From: Patagioenas fasciata
Lineage: Eukaryota > Chordata > Aves > Columbiformes > Columbidae
Length of the DNA stretch: 64,000 nucleotides
Reading direction: 5' to 3'
NCBI RefSeq assembly: GCF_037038585.1
Contig: NW_027288510.1
Span: forward strand, 2,981,001-3,045,000
In this document: piece by piece, positions 11,133 to 22,076 of the stretch
Position numbering within the stretch: position 1 is the stretch's first letter
Layout: each line of letters starts with the position of its first letter
The notes under the pieces: generated by a model
The model's input: the letters and a program-made list of their open reading frames with translations, nothing else
What the model was told of the DNA's origin: nothing
Database searches by the model: none
Position numbers and translations under genes: made by a program

Positions 11133-11253
11133 ACTTAGACTAAGCCTAAAATGCAAAGATCTCTCCATAAGGATGGGTTTTATACTCTACTTCCACAATC
11201 TGCTGGCAGTACAAAAGAATAAGCGGCAGATCTACTTAGGCTGAGTCACGGTG
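11133..11253. repeat. Third, partial copy of the tandem-unit start
   Basis: The ~120-bp segment from ACTTAGACTAAGCC to GAGTCACGGTG occurs a third time and then ends abruptly in unrelated sequence (CTTTGCTCC). This marks the right end of the 2.8-kb tandem array. Confidence 0.8.
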
Positions 11254-11828
11254 CTTTGCTCCTAAGACCATGCATACCATGGGAATATTTCAGCTGCATG
11301 TCCCACCCCAACCCCAGAGAGCAAGAGCTCCAGGAACAGGTGGAGAAACAGGGAAGAACACTGCAGTGCTTCTGAGAAATAAAGCAAGGACAGAAAGGCA
11401 GACGGGCAGGCTGTGGAACCTTCTCCTTACCCGACTGTGCTGCTGCCACACATGAAATGACACTGTAGAGCAAGTACTTTTAGCACCTTTTTTGTGTTTC
11501 ACGTTCCAGGAACCCTTCCCCTGGAGGTCCAGCTGCTGAGGTGGAGACTCAGGACCTGGACCCCATGGCTTCGGGGCAGAGGCTCTGATGGAGAGGAGAG
11601 GAGACCAGGGGTTGCACTGGGAAATGTGTCTGCACTGCAGGGGATGTGAGAGAGGTTCCTAAATCCCATCCCCAGCATTTCTGGTAGCAGTTAACTCTTC
11701 CTGCCCATGTCTGTGCTCCTGCAGCTGTGTCTCTGTCCCTGGGTCTGCTCCCTGTCCGTGTCACAGACCCCGTCCCACCCGCTGTGTGCTCAGCTCTGTC
11801 CTGCTCACACCGCCTGGCACTGCCCAGG
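11254..11828. other. Unannotated spacer
   Basis: I see no gene or repeat here. It is single-copy within the window and abuts the left LTR of the class II provirus with CCCAGG, which does not match the target duplication expected from the other side. Confidence 0.5.
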
Positions 11829-12156
11829 TGTTGCTTTATCCATGCGAGCCACGGAACCTGACACACCAATATGATGTTCACAGAGTTCGCTTTATTGTCT
11901 GACCGGGCTGGCTTTATAGCAAAGCTGCCCTGTCCACGCGCCTTACAACAACGTGATTGGTTGTAACTCGTGTCATACAATAACATGCTAGGCTGCATGT
12001 ACTGTCCACGCGCTCTGCACGCATGTGTCCGGCGATTGCTCACTCATTATTACCTTCTAATGGTGCTCCTTTAGTCTCTTTTGTCTCTGGCTTCACCTCT
12101 CAGCCAAGCTGGCGACAACCCCATCCCCCTGGGGCGGGGGGGGCTCTGCCACTACA
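11829..12156 (-). repeat. 3' LTR of provirus copy 1
   Basis: This 328-bp LTR has TG...CA ends. It carries about five private differences from the other three LTRs of this family in the window, for example near 11870, 11900, 11973, 12052 and 12105. The TATA-like GCTATAAAGCC and the AATAAAG polyadenylation signal are present on the minus strand. Confidence 0.92.
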
Positions 12157-12170
12157 TCTCCCCCTCTTTT
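12157..12170 (-). promoter_or_regulatory. Polypurine tract
   Basis: The minus strand reads AAAAGAGGGGGAGA directly before the TGTAGTGG start of the 3' LTR. This is the expected plus-strand primer site and it fixes the orientation of the provirus. Confidence 0.9.
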
Positions 12171-12513
12171 ATTTAATATTAACAATACGCCATATCATGC
12201 TTTAAATACAGTGTGAAATACAGGGTAAGAACATTAAGGCTAATACAATTACAATTAACAAGAACAAACCTGTTTTCAATATTCCTTTTAACCAAACAAG
12301 GCATTCACCCCAAAAAACCCAGTATCTTCTGTTATTTTCTTGTTCTGCAAATCTTCTATCTTTTTAACTTTTAAGTTCAAACAACACATACAATCAAACT
12401 CTTCATAACTGTGAACATGTCCAATAACAAAAAATTAATTGCTGCTCTGTTTTACAAAGTGGTATTCTCAACATTGGCTACATTCGTTGCTTAAAGCGAT
12501 AACATGTCTGAGG
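12171..12513 (-). other. AT-rich pol-LTR spacer, no env
   Basis: The interval between the pol stop and the polypurine tract is AT-rich with no open reading frame and no env similarity. The same interval is present in provirus copy 2 (48745-49087), so env was missing in the element that inserted. Confidence 0.8.
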
Positions 12514-15219
12514 TTAAGGGTTGTCATCACTGCAATCGGTTTCTTCTCTGTTAGCTAGCCAAGGTCTCACCCACTTTGCTGGGATCCATGAATTTTTGTG
12601 GTTACCTGTAGAAACACAAGCATATCCCCTTCCCCAGGTTATTAGTGACATAGGACCTTCCCATTGTTGTGTTGTCGGATTAAACACACTAACCTTAGGC
12701 ACATTTTCGGAAAAATCTTTGACATTTTTGATATGGTGCATAACAACCGGTTCCATTTCAGTTTCACTTTTAGGATTAAGCCAGTTCAGCACATACAATG
12801 CCTTCATCAATACCTCTTCTGGGCTCACACCAATTCCCCCTTGTTTTTTCAAAACAGACAAAAGATTTTTTAATGCACGGTGTGCACGCTCAATAATTGC
12901 TTGGCCAGTAGAATTATAAGGGATTCCAAACAGGTGCTGTACCTTCCACTGGGTGAGGAAGGCTGCAAGTCTGTCAGAGTGGTATGCAGGACCATTATCT
13001 GTTTTGATTTGTGTAGGGACACCCATGACAGCAAAAGCTTGTAGTAAATGACGTTTTACTGCCTTTGCATTTGCTGAGGTCAAGGCTGTAGCCCACAGCA
13101 GTCCTGAACAGGTATCTATGGACACATGAATGTACTTTTGTCTGCCAAATGGTGCAAATTCAGTAATATCAGTTTGCCATAACTGACCTGGCTGCAAGCC
13201 CCGAGGATTTACTCCCTTTTGTTGGAGAGGGACTATGCGGGCACAATCAGGACAAGCTGCGATAATGGCTCGAGCTTGTTCCTTTGTAATTGTAAACTGC
13301 TTTCGGAGTGCTGCTGAGGATTGATGAAAGAATTCGTGAGCTTGTCTGGCTTGTTCAAAAGGGGATATATCTGCTACTGCCACAAGTTTGTCTATGGTGC
13401 TGTTTCCCTCTACTAGACCACCTGGTATGTTAGTATGGCTTTTTATATGCATGATAAATACTGGTGCTGTCCTATAATCTAATACGTTCCACAAATCTAA
13501 CAATGCTTCAAACAACAAGGAATTGGAAACTCGCTGCAAAAGCGCTCTATGTATTCTTTGTACAATTCCCACAACATAAAGAGAATCTGTTACCAGATTA
13601 ACTGGAGAGTTATGCCATTTTTGCAATGCTGCTGTCACCGCTCGCAATTCTAAAATTTGAACCGATCCTTCAGCTATGACAATCTGTGAATGCCACTGAC
13701 CATTCTCAAACCATACAAAGCCTCCTTTGCATGAGCGACTACTCGCATCTGTGAAAATGGTTATAGCATCTAGTGGATGCTCACTAAAAATTGACATAGG
13801 CTCTAAGGGGAGGTTGGTCTTAAATATAGGATGTGGTGGATAATGATTGTCCACCTGCACCGGAATCCGGGCAAGAGCTGAGGCAAGATCGTCATGTTTG
13901 AGAAGGATCTGTTCAAACAAATTGAGGGAAATAGGGATCACAATTTTAGCAACATATAGTCCAGACAATGTCAGAAATCTGCTTAGTCCTTTCACTATCA
14001 CTTGGGCAATGGCTTCCCACCTCTGAATGATGGTTTTTTGTTTTTGGCTGTTTAAAAATATCCATTCTAATATTACCAATGGATCCTTTTCTTCCGTGCT
14101 CCACTGGGCCAAAAGTCCTGCCACTTCCTTATTGGTATTATAGACATAGAGAGTAACAGGCAATTCTGATCTTACCCGCTGAGCAGTATTCTGTGAAACT
14201 TTTCTTGCAATCTGCTCAAGCGCTTTCTGTGCTTCTGGTGTGAGGCACCGTGGTTCTTGGGGGTCTCGTCCCCCACGGAGGAGACTAAACAGCGGTTGCA
14301 AATCTGTATTTGTAATACCCACAACATTTCTTATCCACTGTAAGTCCCCTACTAACTTCATTGCATCGTGAAGGGTTGCTATCTTTGCTTTCACAGTAAG
14401 CTTCTGAGGTCTAATCATGGCCTGAGTTAGTTCATATCCTAAATATTTCCATGGTGCAGTTTGCTGTACCTTTTCTGGTGCCACAACCAGACCCCATTGA
14501 CCTAATTGCTTTGTCAACTGAGTTATTATGTCCTTACTAATTTTCTCTTTATTGCACAAAAGGATATCATCCATATAATGATAGATGATCATCTGAGGGT
14601 GTTGTTGCCTGAATGATTTTAAAGCCAAATCTACATACCATTGGCAAATAGTAGGAGAATTTTTCATTCCCTGAGGTAGCACTACCCAATGATATCTTTT
14701 TGTGGGAGCTTGATGATTAAGCACTGGAACAGTAAAGGCAAATTTTTCACAATCCTCTGGGTGTAAAGGAATCGTGAAAAAACAATCCTTCAGATCAATG
14801 ACAGTTATATCCCAATCTTTTGGAAGCATGGTTGGGGTAGGAAGACCTGGTTGTAGTGCCCCCATATCTTTCATTACTGCATTAATTGCCCTGAGGTCCT
14901 GTAACAAACGCCACTTCCCTGATTTCTTCTGGATAGTAAAAACAGGTGTATTCCACGGGCTGGTGGAAGGGACCAAATGTCCGAGACTGAGTTGCTCTTC
15001 AACCAGCTCCTCTAAATGTGCGAGCTTTTCTTTTGGTAATGGCCATTGATCCACCCAGACAGGATCATTTGTTTCCCAACTCAGCTTCATACATGGCCGG
15101 GTGTCGCTCGCTGCAATGGCCATTATTAAAAAGGTGACTGCATAACTATTCCCCACTGAGACATCACATCCCTTCCCAATAATGCAATTGTTGTGTTTAG
15201 AACATAAGGTCGTACCCAT
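12514..15219 (-). CDS. Endogenous retroviral pol: RT, RNase H, integrase
   Basis: This is an open minus-strand frame of 901 codons. Near residue ~215 is the RT catalytic YMDD motif, preceded by the fingers/palm motif VIDLKDCFFTIPL and by LPQGMKNSPTICQ. An RNase H stretch (TIFTDASSRS, later VTDSLYVV) follows. The integrase has an HHCC zinc region (HEFFH ... CPDC) and a catalytic triad in TDITEF, TDNGPAY and ERAHR. It ends TDCSDDNP. The frame is -1 relative to pro, so expression would need ribosomal frameshifting. A run of five T lies at the pro stop, but I see no canonical slippery heptamer. It has no frame break, which is unusual beside the broken gag. Confidence 0.88.
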   Translation of the reverse strand: MGTTLCSKHNNCIIGKGCDVSVGNSYAVTFLIMAIAASDTRPCMKLSWETNDPVWVDQWPLPKEKLAHLEELVEEQLSLGHLVPSTSPWNTPVFTIQKKSGKWRLLQDLRAINAVMKDMGALQPGLPTPTMLPKDWDITVIDLKDCFFTIPLHPEDCEKFAFTVPVLNHQAPTKRYHWVVLPQGMKNSPTICQWYVDLALKSFRQQHPQMIIYHYMDDILLCNKEKISKDIITQLTKQLGQWGLVVAPEKVQQTAPWKYLGYELTQAMIRPQKLTVKAKIATLHDAMKLVGDLQWIRNVVGITNTDLQPLFSLLRGGRDPQEPRCLTPEAQKALEQIARKVSQNTAQRVRSELPVTLYVYNTNKEVAGLLAQWSTEEKDPLVILEWIFLNSQKQKTIIQRWEAIAQVIVKGLSRFLTLSGLYVAKIVIPISLNLFEQILLKHDDLASALARIPVQVDNHYPPHPIFKTNLPLEPMSIFSEHPLDAITIFTDASSRSCKGGFVWFENGQWHSQIVIAEGSVQILELRAVTAALQKWHNSPVNLVTDSLYVVGIVQRIHRALLQRVSNSLLFEALLDLWNVLDYRTAPVFIMHIKSHTNIPGGLVEGNSTIDKLVAVADISPFEQARQAHEFFHQSSAALRKQFTITKEQARAIIAACPDCARIVPLQQKGVNPRGLQPGQLWQTDITEFAPFGRQKYIHVSIDTCSGLLWATALTSANAKAVKRHLLQAFAVMGVPTQIKTDNGPAYHSDRLAAFLTQWKVQHLFGIPYNSTGQAIIERAHRALKNLLSVLKKQGGIGVSPEEVLMKALYVLNWLNPKSETEMEPVVMHHIKNVKDFSENVPKVSVFNPTTQQWEGPMSLITWGRGYACVSTGNHKNSWIPAKWVRPWLANREETDCSDDNP

Positions 15220-15845
15220 GCCTCTAAGCCCTCGCCCTCCTCCCTTATCTTAACCATATGTGTGCTGATGTGGGTGGGAGTGGCCCCCCCTATCCCCACT
15301 ACCATGGTATTTACTGCTTCTAAAGGCCAACACAAAGGCCAGTCAGTGCGAGGGATAATCGTCACATCTGCGCCTGAATCTAAAAGCATTCTTTTCCTCT
15401 TAATCTCACTGCCAGGCCCAATAATGGAAACTACCCTAGATGGTTTGTCCAAAGTCAGTTTTTCCGTGAAAGCAACCACAGGGGCTCCAGTAGAACCAAA
15501 ACCTTTCTGACCTCTTTCTGTATTTAAAGCCTTTGGAACACATGCTTTAAAAGGTACCAATTGTGCTATACGGGTCCCCTGTTTAATAGTCACAGGGGGT
15601 GTTAAGACTTGCAACATAATACCTATGGGTCCAACATAATCAGAGTCTATTAATCCTGGCAAAACAAACAACCCCTGTCTTGAAGCAGAAGAACGACCTA
15701 TTAAAAGTGCACTCAATCCATACCCTAGGGGCCCTGTTACTGTAGATGGAACTACATGTACAGACCGGTCTGTTATTGTGACATCTGTTCCCACGGCCAG
15801 ATCGACGCCTGCGCTTCCTGAGGTTGCTGCCCTGAGCTCGGACAA
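15126..15845 (-). CDS. Endogenous retroviral dUTPase-protease (pro)
   Basis: The first half has dUTPase motifs: SGSAGVDLAVG, GRSSASRQG, GLIDSDYVGPIG and the C-terminal RGQKGFGSTG. The second half is an aspartic protease with LLDSGADVTII and the closing LLGRDVMSQWGI. Fusion of dUTPase to protease is a betaretrovirus trait. The frame has no ATG near its start, lies -1 to gag with an overlap at 15773-15845, and overlaps the start of pol, as expected for a frameshift-expressed domain. It appears intact. Confidence 0.87.
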   Translation of the reverse strand: MSELRAATSGSAGVDLAVGTDVTITDRSVHVVPSTVTGPLGYGLSALLIGRSSASRQGLFVLPGLIDSDYVGPIGIMLQVLTPPVTIKQGTRIAQLVPFKACVPKALNTERGQKGFGSTGAPVVAFTEKLTLDKPSRVVSIIGPGSEIKRKRMLLDSGADVTIIPRTDWPLCWPLEAVNTMVVGIGGATPTHISTHMVKIREEGEGLEAWVRPYVLNTTIALLGRDVMSQWGIVMQSPF

Positions 15846-17476
15846 GCAACCATGGCTGTTCCCCCTCTCGGCTGGTATTGTGGTGTCATCGCGCCCCAGC
15901 CCCTGGCGCTGGTCCTCCCGTTTCCCGGCAGCGGTGTCCCATCTTTTTTAAATCTTGATCGACACTCCACTACTCGGTGTCCATACTTATCACACCGACT
16001 GCACGTGCCATCAAAGCGCAAATTATTGAGAGGGGCTGGTGACTGACTAGTGCCATTACTAGGTCCCCCTCTCCGAGTATACTGAGGGCAATTTCTTCTA
16101 ATATGTCCTGTTTGTCCACAAGTAAAACATGCTAGGCCGCGAGAAGAAGGGCTTCGACCTTTCATTGCAGGCTTAAGTGCTGCAGCCAAGGCCGCAGCGT
16201 GGGCTTGAGCATGTATTTTTGCTTTTTCTACCTCCTGTTGCATAATTGGTACCCGTGTGCAAGCTTCCACCATCTCTGCTAAAGAAGCAGTTTTTCCCAA
16301 ACCGGCTAATATCTGTTGGCATTGGGTGTTTGCATTCATCATAGCCAAATCTTTCCCCACAGCAGCTTTTGCCTCTGGAGTCAAGTTAGGAGAGGCATCT
16401 ATCACTTCTTTCAAACGATCTACAAACTTCATATATGGTTCCCCAGGATCCCACTCTATTGTAGAATAGGGTGGCACAGGGTTACCTCTATTTGGCAATT
16501 CTTTCACTGCTGCCAAGGCAAGCCCTTGCGTTTGCTGCAAAATCCTTGGATGAAGCGCTGCCTGAGTAGCACCATCCGCATATTGCCCACGACCCAGTAA
16601 CCGGTCCATGCTCGCTAACCGCAACGGATCATCAGCTGGTAAACGAACATTTTCTAATACTGCCAATTCCACTTTCCCCTGCCACTTGTCCAAGAACAGC
16701 AAATACCCCGTTGGAGGAAGCAATAACTCCATCAATGCCCTAATATCTGTTTGAGTTAGTACTTGCCCCTTGAAAAATGAATTGATTAGCTGCATCACAT
16801 GCTTATTATCCATACCATATTGCATAACTGCACTTTGCAATTGCTTAACCGTTTTCCAATCAAAAGGCGACCACTGCCTTTGTCCTCTATTATCTATGTG
16901 CACTGGCACTGCTGTAATACTACCAGGTAACATGATCCCTTCAATAGTTGCATCTCTGATTACCCCTTGCCAACGTTGCCCTGCATTATAAGAATGATCT
17001 CGAGGAATATCTCTACCCTGATGCACAGGGGCAGCACCCAAATTATCATTATTATCACTGCTATACAATTCCCTTGTGTTTCCCTGTGGATCAGTAAGTC
17101 GACGCATATTTGCAAACCGATCTACTAACCCAGTCTCCAGCCCTTTTCCATATCGCGCTCTCAAATATTCATCTGCTTCTCTTACAGACCACATCCCATC
17201 TTCAACACATTGTCTAGCCCATTTTTGTATTCTCTCCCTTTTGATACGGAGCTCCTCCGGAGTGAGGTCTAATTCCACCCCCTCCCTTTCCTGTTTTCCC
17301 CGTTTTTCACATTCCCTGCCAATTGCCTCCAGCCCGTCCTTAATTGCATCTGACGCCTTTTTATATGCTATTAACCGCGAAGTTTTACTGTTACCGCCAT
17401 CCAGTCGTTTCATAGCTTCTAGAACTTCTTGCATCTGGCTCTCCTGCCGTCTCAGTAAGTCCTTCAGGCTCTGCAC
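15773..17476 (-). pseudogene. gag, main part (capsid, nucleocapsid), copy 1
   Basis: The open minus-strand segment covers capsid and nucleocapsid. Features are a major-homology-like segment (DPGEPYMKFVDRLKEV) and two CCHC zinc knuckles (CFTCGQTGHIRRNC and CSRCDKYGHRVVEC). It ends TAA inside the start of pro. Upstream, the matrix part lies in other frames. One break is near 17514, where this copy has GCGCGC and copy 2 has GCGGTGC. Another lies near 17.78 kb and is shared with copy 2. This copy therefore cannot make a continuous Gag. Confidence 0.85.
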
Positions 17477-18059
17477 GTGGCTCTCCTCCTGGCAGTCAGG
17501 GCGATTCTGCGCGCTCCGTCCTGGTGTTCCATCGGCTCCTCCGGCAAAGGCACGTCGGCTGGATTAACTTGTCCTGGCTTGTTGAAACTTGCCGGTTGCT
17601 GCCATTCGTTGTCGGAGCCAGGCAATGGCTCAACGGGCGCAGAGGGTGTAATTTGCTCTCCGCCCCAGAACTCCAGATCTGATACGGGACATACCAGCGG
17701 TGTTGATTCTTCGGAGTTCTCGGAGGGTGGGCAGCTCGCGGCGGGCGGCTCCGAGGGGACGGCACACAGCTCGGCTCCTCTGAGACTTCCTGCACCAGCT
17801 GCCTGACCTCCCGCCAGGGTCCGGCGAGATCGCAAGCCTCGCGGCTCCCCCTTGTAACCGCTTCCCATAGTTCGGTCCCTATGTCCTCCCATGTACCGGG
17901 AGAAAAAAATTCGTCCGTCGAACGAACACAGCCCTTACGCTGGGCGAATAGTAAAAGGCGCTCCACCGCGTCTTTTTCCAAAATTCTTCCTGTTCTTGCA
18001 GCCAGCTGCAGAATACTTCTCACTATTATTTTTTCTTCCACGGATGCCGTGTTTCCCAT
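17464..18059 (-). pseudogene. gag, matrix part, copy 1
   Basis: It begins MGNTASVEEKII at 18059, with a glycine at position 2 suited to N-myristoylation. The opening frame fits matrix to about 17.78 kb. After that, coherent Gag sequence continues in a different frame (17464-17892 segment), and then shifts again into the main gag frame. The leader between primer site and this start is only ~110 nt. Confidence 0.75.
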
Positions 18060-18172
18060 GCCACCTGCTTCTTCGTAGGCCTACTTTCCGCTATGATTGA
18101 GCGCTGGGCTGGTGTCGCCCCCAGGTGGCGTCCTCGCGTCTTCACTTCCGGCGATCTTGCTTCGATACGAAG

Positions 18173-18191
18173 GATCACGTCGGGGTCACCA
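18173..18191 (-). promoter_or_regulatory. Primer binding site, tRNA-Trp type
   Basis: The minus strand reads TGGTGACCCCGACGTGATC three bases after the 5' LTR. From established knowledge this is complementary to the 3' end of tRNA-Trp and is the primer used by avian alpharetroviruses. It is repeated in provirus copy 2 at 52304-52322. Confidence 0.88.
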
Positions 18192-18194
18192 AAG

Positions 18195-18523
18195 TGTTGC
18201 TTTATCCATGCGAGCCACGGAACCTGACACACCAATGTGATGTTCACAGAGTTCGCTTTATTGTCGGACCGGGCTGGCTTTATAGCAAAGCTGCCCTGTC
18301 CACGCGCCTTACAACAACGTGATTGGTTGTAACTCGTGTTATACAATAACATGCTAGGCTGCATGTACTGTCCACGCGCTCTGCACGCATGTGTCCGGCG
18401 ATTGCTCACTCATTATTACATTCTAATGGTGCTCCTTTAGTCTCTTTTGTCTCTGGCTTCACCTCTCAGCCAGGCTGGCGACAACCCCATCCCCCTGGGG
18501 CGGGGGGGGGCTCTGCCACTACA
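18195..18523 (-). repeat. 5' LTR of provirus copy 1
   Basis: This 329-bp LTR has TG...CA ends and carries, on the minus strand, CCAAT, TATA (18278-18286) and AATAAA (18257-18262) signals in that order. It is followed on the right by CTCTAG, identical to the target duplication of provirus copy 2. Confidence 0.93.
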
Positions 18524-19545
18524 CTCTAGGTTAGTTGCTACCCATCATTCCTGCCCTTGGATTTCACACTTCTCCAATTTTTTTCTATCATAACATCCAG
18601 AATTAATAGGAGCGTGATAATGTAGAACATGTTGGGTTAGTCTCCCTATTCTCACACGCTCGTAGCACTTGGTACAGGGATTGGCCAGGCTAAGTTGGGA
18701 ACAATAAGTCACCACTGCTAGCAAGGGGATCAGGTCCAGGGTTCTGCACCCTCTGCCTCTCTGGCCGAGCAGGCTGCAGCCGCAGCCGAGTTCGTCATCT
18801 TCTCGGCAGCAAGGGCCGTGTCCCCGCCTTTCCTGTTTTTGCCGTTAGCGTGGCGACTTTTTATCGTTTCCCAACTCTTGGCCTTCACTTCCCAGGAACA
18901 ACAGGAGCAACACGGAATGTGGTTTCTCTGTCTGCACTCTGTTCTCCTCATCACTGGTGGGCTCTAAATTCCCATTCACCCCTTCAGTAAATACCTCCCA
19001 CCATTCTCCGCTATTCTTTTTCTATTCTTCCAGCGGCAACTGGAATCCTCAACCGAGCCCCGGTTTCCTTATCTTCTGTTCTTAGACATTTCTTACACAA
19101 TCCTGTCGGTAAGTTCCCTTTGTGGATATGCTTATACCACAGTCCATTTACAACCTAAACATCAAATATAAAATGAGAATTACATATACAACTCGGTTCA
19201 ACACATTTAGCTATTAAGCCATTCTCATTTTCATTTATACTGGGCATTCACATCAATAACACTAATAGTAGTTACATCACCAATCCCGTGTCAACTTCAG
19301 TTTCAGTTCCCCTGGTTCTTGAGTTACTTTCCAGGTTCTTTCTTCCGTCAGGGCTCCTCTAACTCGAGAGACGCGTGTCCATCCTTTCCCTGCCCTCCCA
19401 ACAGCTGTTTCTGTAGTTAACAAAACAAGAAAAGGTCCCTCCCATCATGGGGTTGGAGTTTCTTCTATCCAGGTTTTCATTAGTGTTGCCCCCATATCTA
19501 CCAGAAATTCTACTTGTTTGTTCTTTTGGGTTTCTTCTTCCCAAT
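18524..19545 (-). mobile_element. Family-E element, integrase end and env 5' part
   Basis: The minus strand carries the integrase C-terminus at ~19.53-19.33 kb (a WEGPF-type tail and a basic stretch), a linker, and the env start at 18730-18954 running to ~18530, where it is interrupted by the class II provirus. Duplicated at 52655-53680. The remainder of env is not found on the far side of the provirus at 11.8 kb, although it is present beyond provirus copy 2 at 48.4 kb. Confidence 0.75.
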
Positions 19546-20214
19546 GCGGTGAGCACCACCCAGGCTGCTCACCCAGAAGGACTAAAACTGCTTCCCAGTG
19601 CAACCCCAAACACCCTTCACTTCAGCAGGTGACCGCACTTGTGCTTTCAGCTCCTGGGCTGGTGCTGTCCGGGCTTTCCCTGCTCAGCACTGACTGTGTT
19701 TTGGGAAGGCAGGAGCCAGTGCAAACCCTTCTCCGCTGTTCTGCTCTTTTTCTGCTCTTTTTCCCCTTTGCTGTGAAGCTCAGCTGCTCCATGAGTTATT
19801 GTGTTCTCCTGTGAGCGTGGGGTTTGTCCTCTGCTGTGGAGCACGAGAGCGAAGCCCCCGGAGCCCCGGCTGGTGCAGACCCCGCAGCGAGGGTGACAGA
19901 CCCGGAGCCAGGAGCAGTTTCCCCAGGGTGAGGAGCAAGTGGAGCTGCTCACACCAAGGGCACAGGCAGGGTTGGTGCACGTCACCGGTTCTAAGGCTGT
20001 CACCAGAACCTGACAACCTGACAACAGTGTGCTGGCTCCCCGGGCAGTTGAAGTACAACCAGAACGCAAGAGGCAGCTTAAATTCGGGGTCGTCTTTTTG
20101 CCAGGAGCAACAAATGCCGTGATGGAGACAACGGGGAAAAGGTGGAAACTCTCAGACCGCGGTGCAGTCTGAGAGGAAAAGAGATGAACGAGACACTGAT
20201 GAGCGGGAAGAGTT
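19546..20214. other. Duplicated spacer with an unassigned 193-codon reading
   Basis: The spacer is present again at ~53.68-54.35 kb. The minus strand is open for 193 codons at 19647-20228 (and 53779-54360), but the copies are so similar that this gives no evidence of selection. The predicted product has no recognisable motif. I do not call a gene. Confidence 0.45.
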
Positions 20215-22076
20215 GACGTATTTATCATAGAAACATTAAAGGTTATAGAGAGATGGAATGTTACACGAGATCAAATATTTAAATACATTCGCTCCAGACA
20301 CAAAATAGTGTTAAAAAGTTCATCTATTTATTATAGATACATTAAATATTATACAAAGCTCAAACATGATCTAAAGATCAAACATTAAAATCTACTAACT
20401 CCAGACAAGAATTGGTGGGAAAACGTTTGCATATTTATTATATAAGTATTAAATATTAAATAAAGATTAAATAGAATACAAAATCAAACATTAAAATATA
20501 TTAACTCCAGACACAAATTAGTGGTCAAAAGTTAATCTATTTATTATAGAAACATTCAATATGAGATAAAGATTAAATATCATATAAAGATCAAATATTA
20601 TCTAGAGATCAAACACTAAAATCTACTAACTCCAGACGAGAATTGGTGGAATAAAGTTCAAGTATTTATTATATAAATATTAAATAAAGATTATGTATTA
20701 TATAAAGCTTAAATATTAATCCTAGTAACTCCAGATCAAAAAATACTGGAAAAATGTTTACGTATTTTTATAGAAACATTCAATAATATATAGAGATTAA
20801 ATATGATATAAGGATCAAATATTAAACTATATTAACTCCAGACAAAAATTAGTTGAAAAAAGTTACGTATTTATGATAGAAATGTTACATATCTATAAAA
20901 ACTAAATACTACATAAGGATCAAATATTAAAATATTTTAACGCCAGACAAGAATTGGTGGGGGAAAAGAGTTCACATATTTATTATGTAAATAAAGATTA
21001 TGTATTAAATAAAGATTATGTATGATATAAAAGCTCAAATCTTAATATATATTAACTCAAGAGAAGAATTAGTGGAAAAAAAGTGACGTATTTATTATAG
21101 AGATGTTACATCCATGTAAAGATTGAATATGACATAGGGATCAAATATTAGAATATTTTAATGCCAGACAAGAATTGGTGGAAAAAAGTTCAAGTATTTA
21201 TTCTATAAATATTAAATAAAGATGATGTGTTCTATAAAGCTCAGTTATTAGTATCTATTAACTCCAGAAAAAAAGGGTGGAAAAAAGTTTCTCTATTTAT
21301 TTTATATGCATCTCTAGATATGTGATATAAAGCTCAAACACTATCTACAGAAGAAACATTAAAATACATTAACTCCAGACAAAAATGGGTTGAAAAACGT
21401 TGATATACTTATCATATCAATATTAAATATTATACAAGGATCAAATATTATATAAAGATTTAATAATAAAATATATCAACTCCAGAAAATAATTATTGGG
21501 GAAGGTCTATGTACATAGTAAATAAATATTAAATATTAGTACATTAAATAAACATATTAAATAAATATTAAACATTAGTACATTAAATAAAAATATCACA
21601 TAAATATTAAATATCAGTATGTTAAATAAAAAATATTAAATAAAGCTCAAATACTATATACAGCTAAACCATTTCAATATATTAACTCCAAGGAGAAATT
21701 AGTGGAAAAAGTTTACGTACTTATTCTGTGAATACTGAATATTATACAAGCTAAAATATTCTATAAAGCTAAGCTATTTAAATATAGGAACTCCAAGCAG
21801 ACATCAGTAGAAAAAAGATGATATAATATTGAAGGTTTCTGTAGAAGTATGGAAAGATTAAATATGATAAACACATCGAGTATTAAAATACATTAACTGC
21901 AGACAAAAACTGGAAAAAAGTTAATATACTCGTTATAGAAATATTCAATATGATACAAAGCTCAAACATTATATACAGGTCACATATTAAAATATATGAA
22001 CTCCAGACTAAAACTGGGGGGAAAAAAGTTTACATACTTATAATATAAACAGTAAATCCTATCCAGAGCTCAGCCA
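20215..22076. repeat. AT-rich tandem array, ~107-bp period
   Basis: About 16 diverged units are each marked by an AACTCCAGAC-AAAATTAGTGG-like core followed by AAAAAGTT, TATTTATTATAG and ATTAAATAAAGATCAAA-like tracts. The core recurs near 20286, 20400, 20504, 20630, 20728, 20837, 20942, 21056, 21161, 21261, 21372, 21479, 21685, 21790, 21897 and 22000. The array lies directly downstream of the last exon of the RALGDS-like copy A. In copy B only about three units remain (54360-54612). Confidence 0.85.

Larger units (their letters stand above)
11829..18523 (-). mobile_element. Env-less class II (alpha/beta-like) provirus, copy 1
   Basis: A 6.7-kb minus-strand provirus: 5' LTR (18195-18523), tRNA-Trp-type primer site, short leader, gag, dUTPase-protease, pol, polypurine tract and 3' LTR (11829-12156). 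Only ~350 bp lie between the pol stop and the polypurine tract, so there is no env gene. The frame order is typical of betaretroviruses: pro lies -1 relative to gag, and pol -1 relative to pro. pol is open for 901 codons, but gag is frameshifted. The two LTRs differ at about five positions, and the flanking 6-bp sequences do not match (CCCAGG versus CTCTAG), which points to exchange on the left side. Confidence 0.92.

Noticed and set aside
12157..12513. Possible env gene of the class II provirus
   Set aside because: The interval is only ~350 bp, AT-rich, without an open frame, and the polypurine tract follows. The element is env-less.
19647..20228. 193-codon minus-strand reading, repeated at 53779-54360
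   Set aside because: Its presence in both copies only reflects the recent segmental duplication. Composition and lack of motifs do not support coding.
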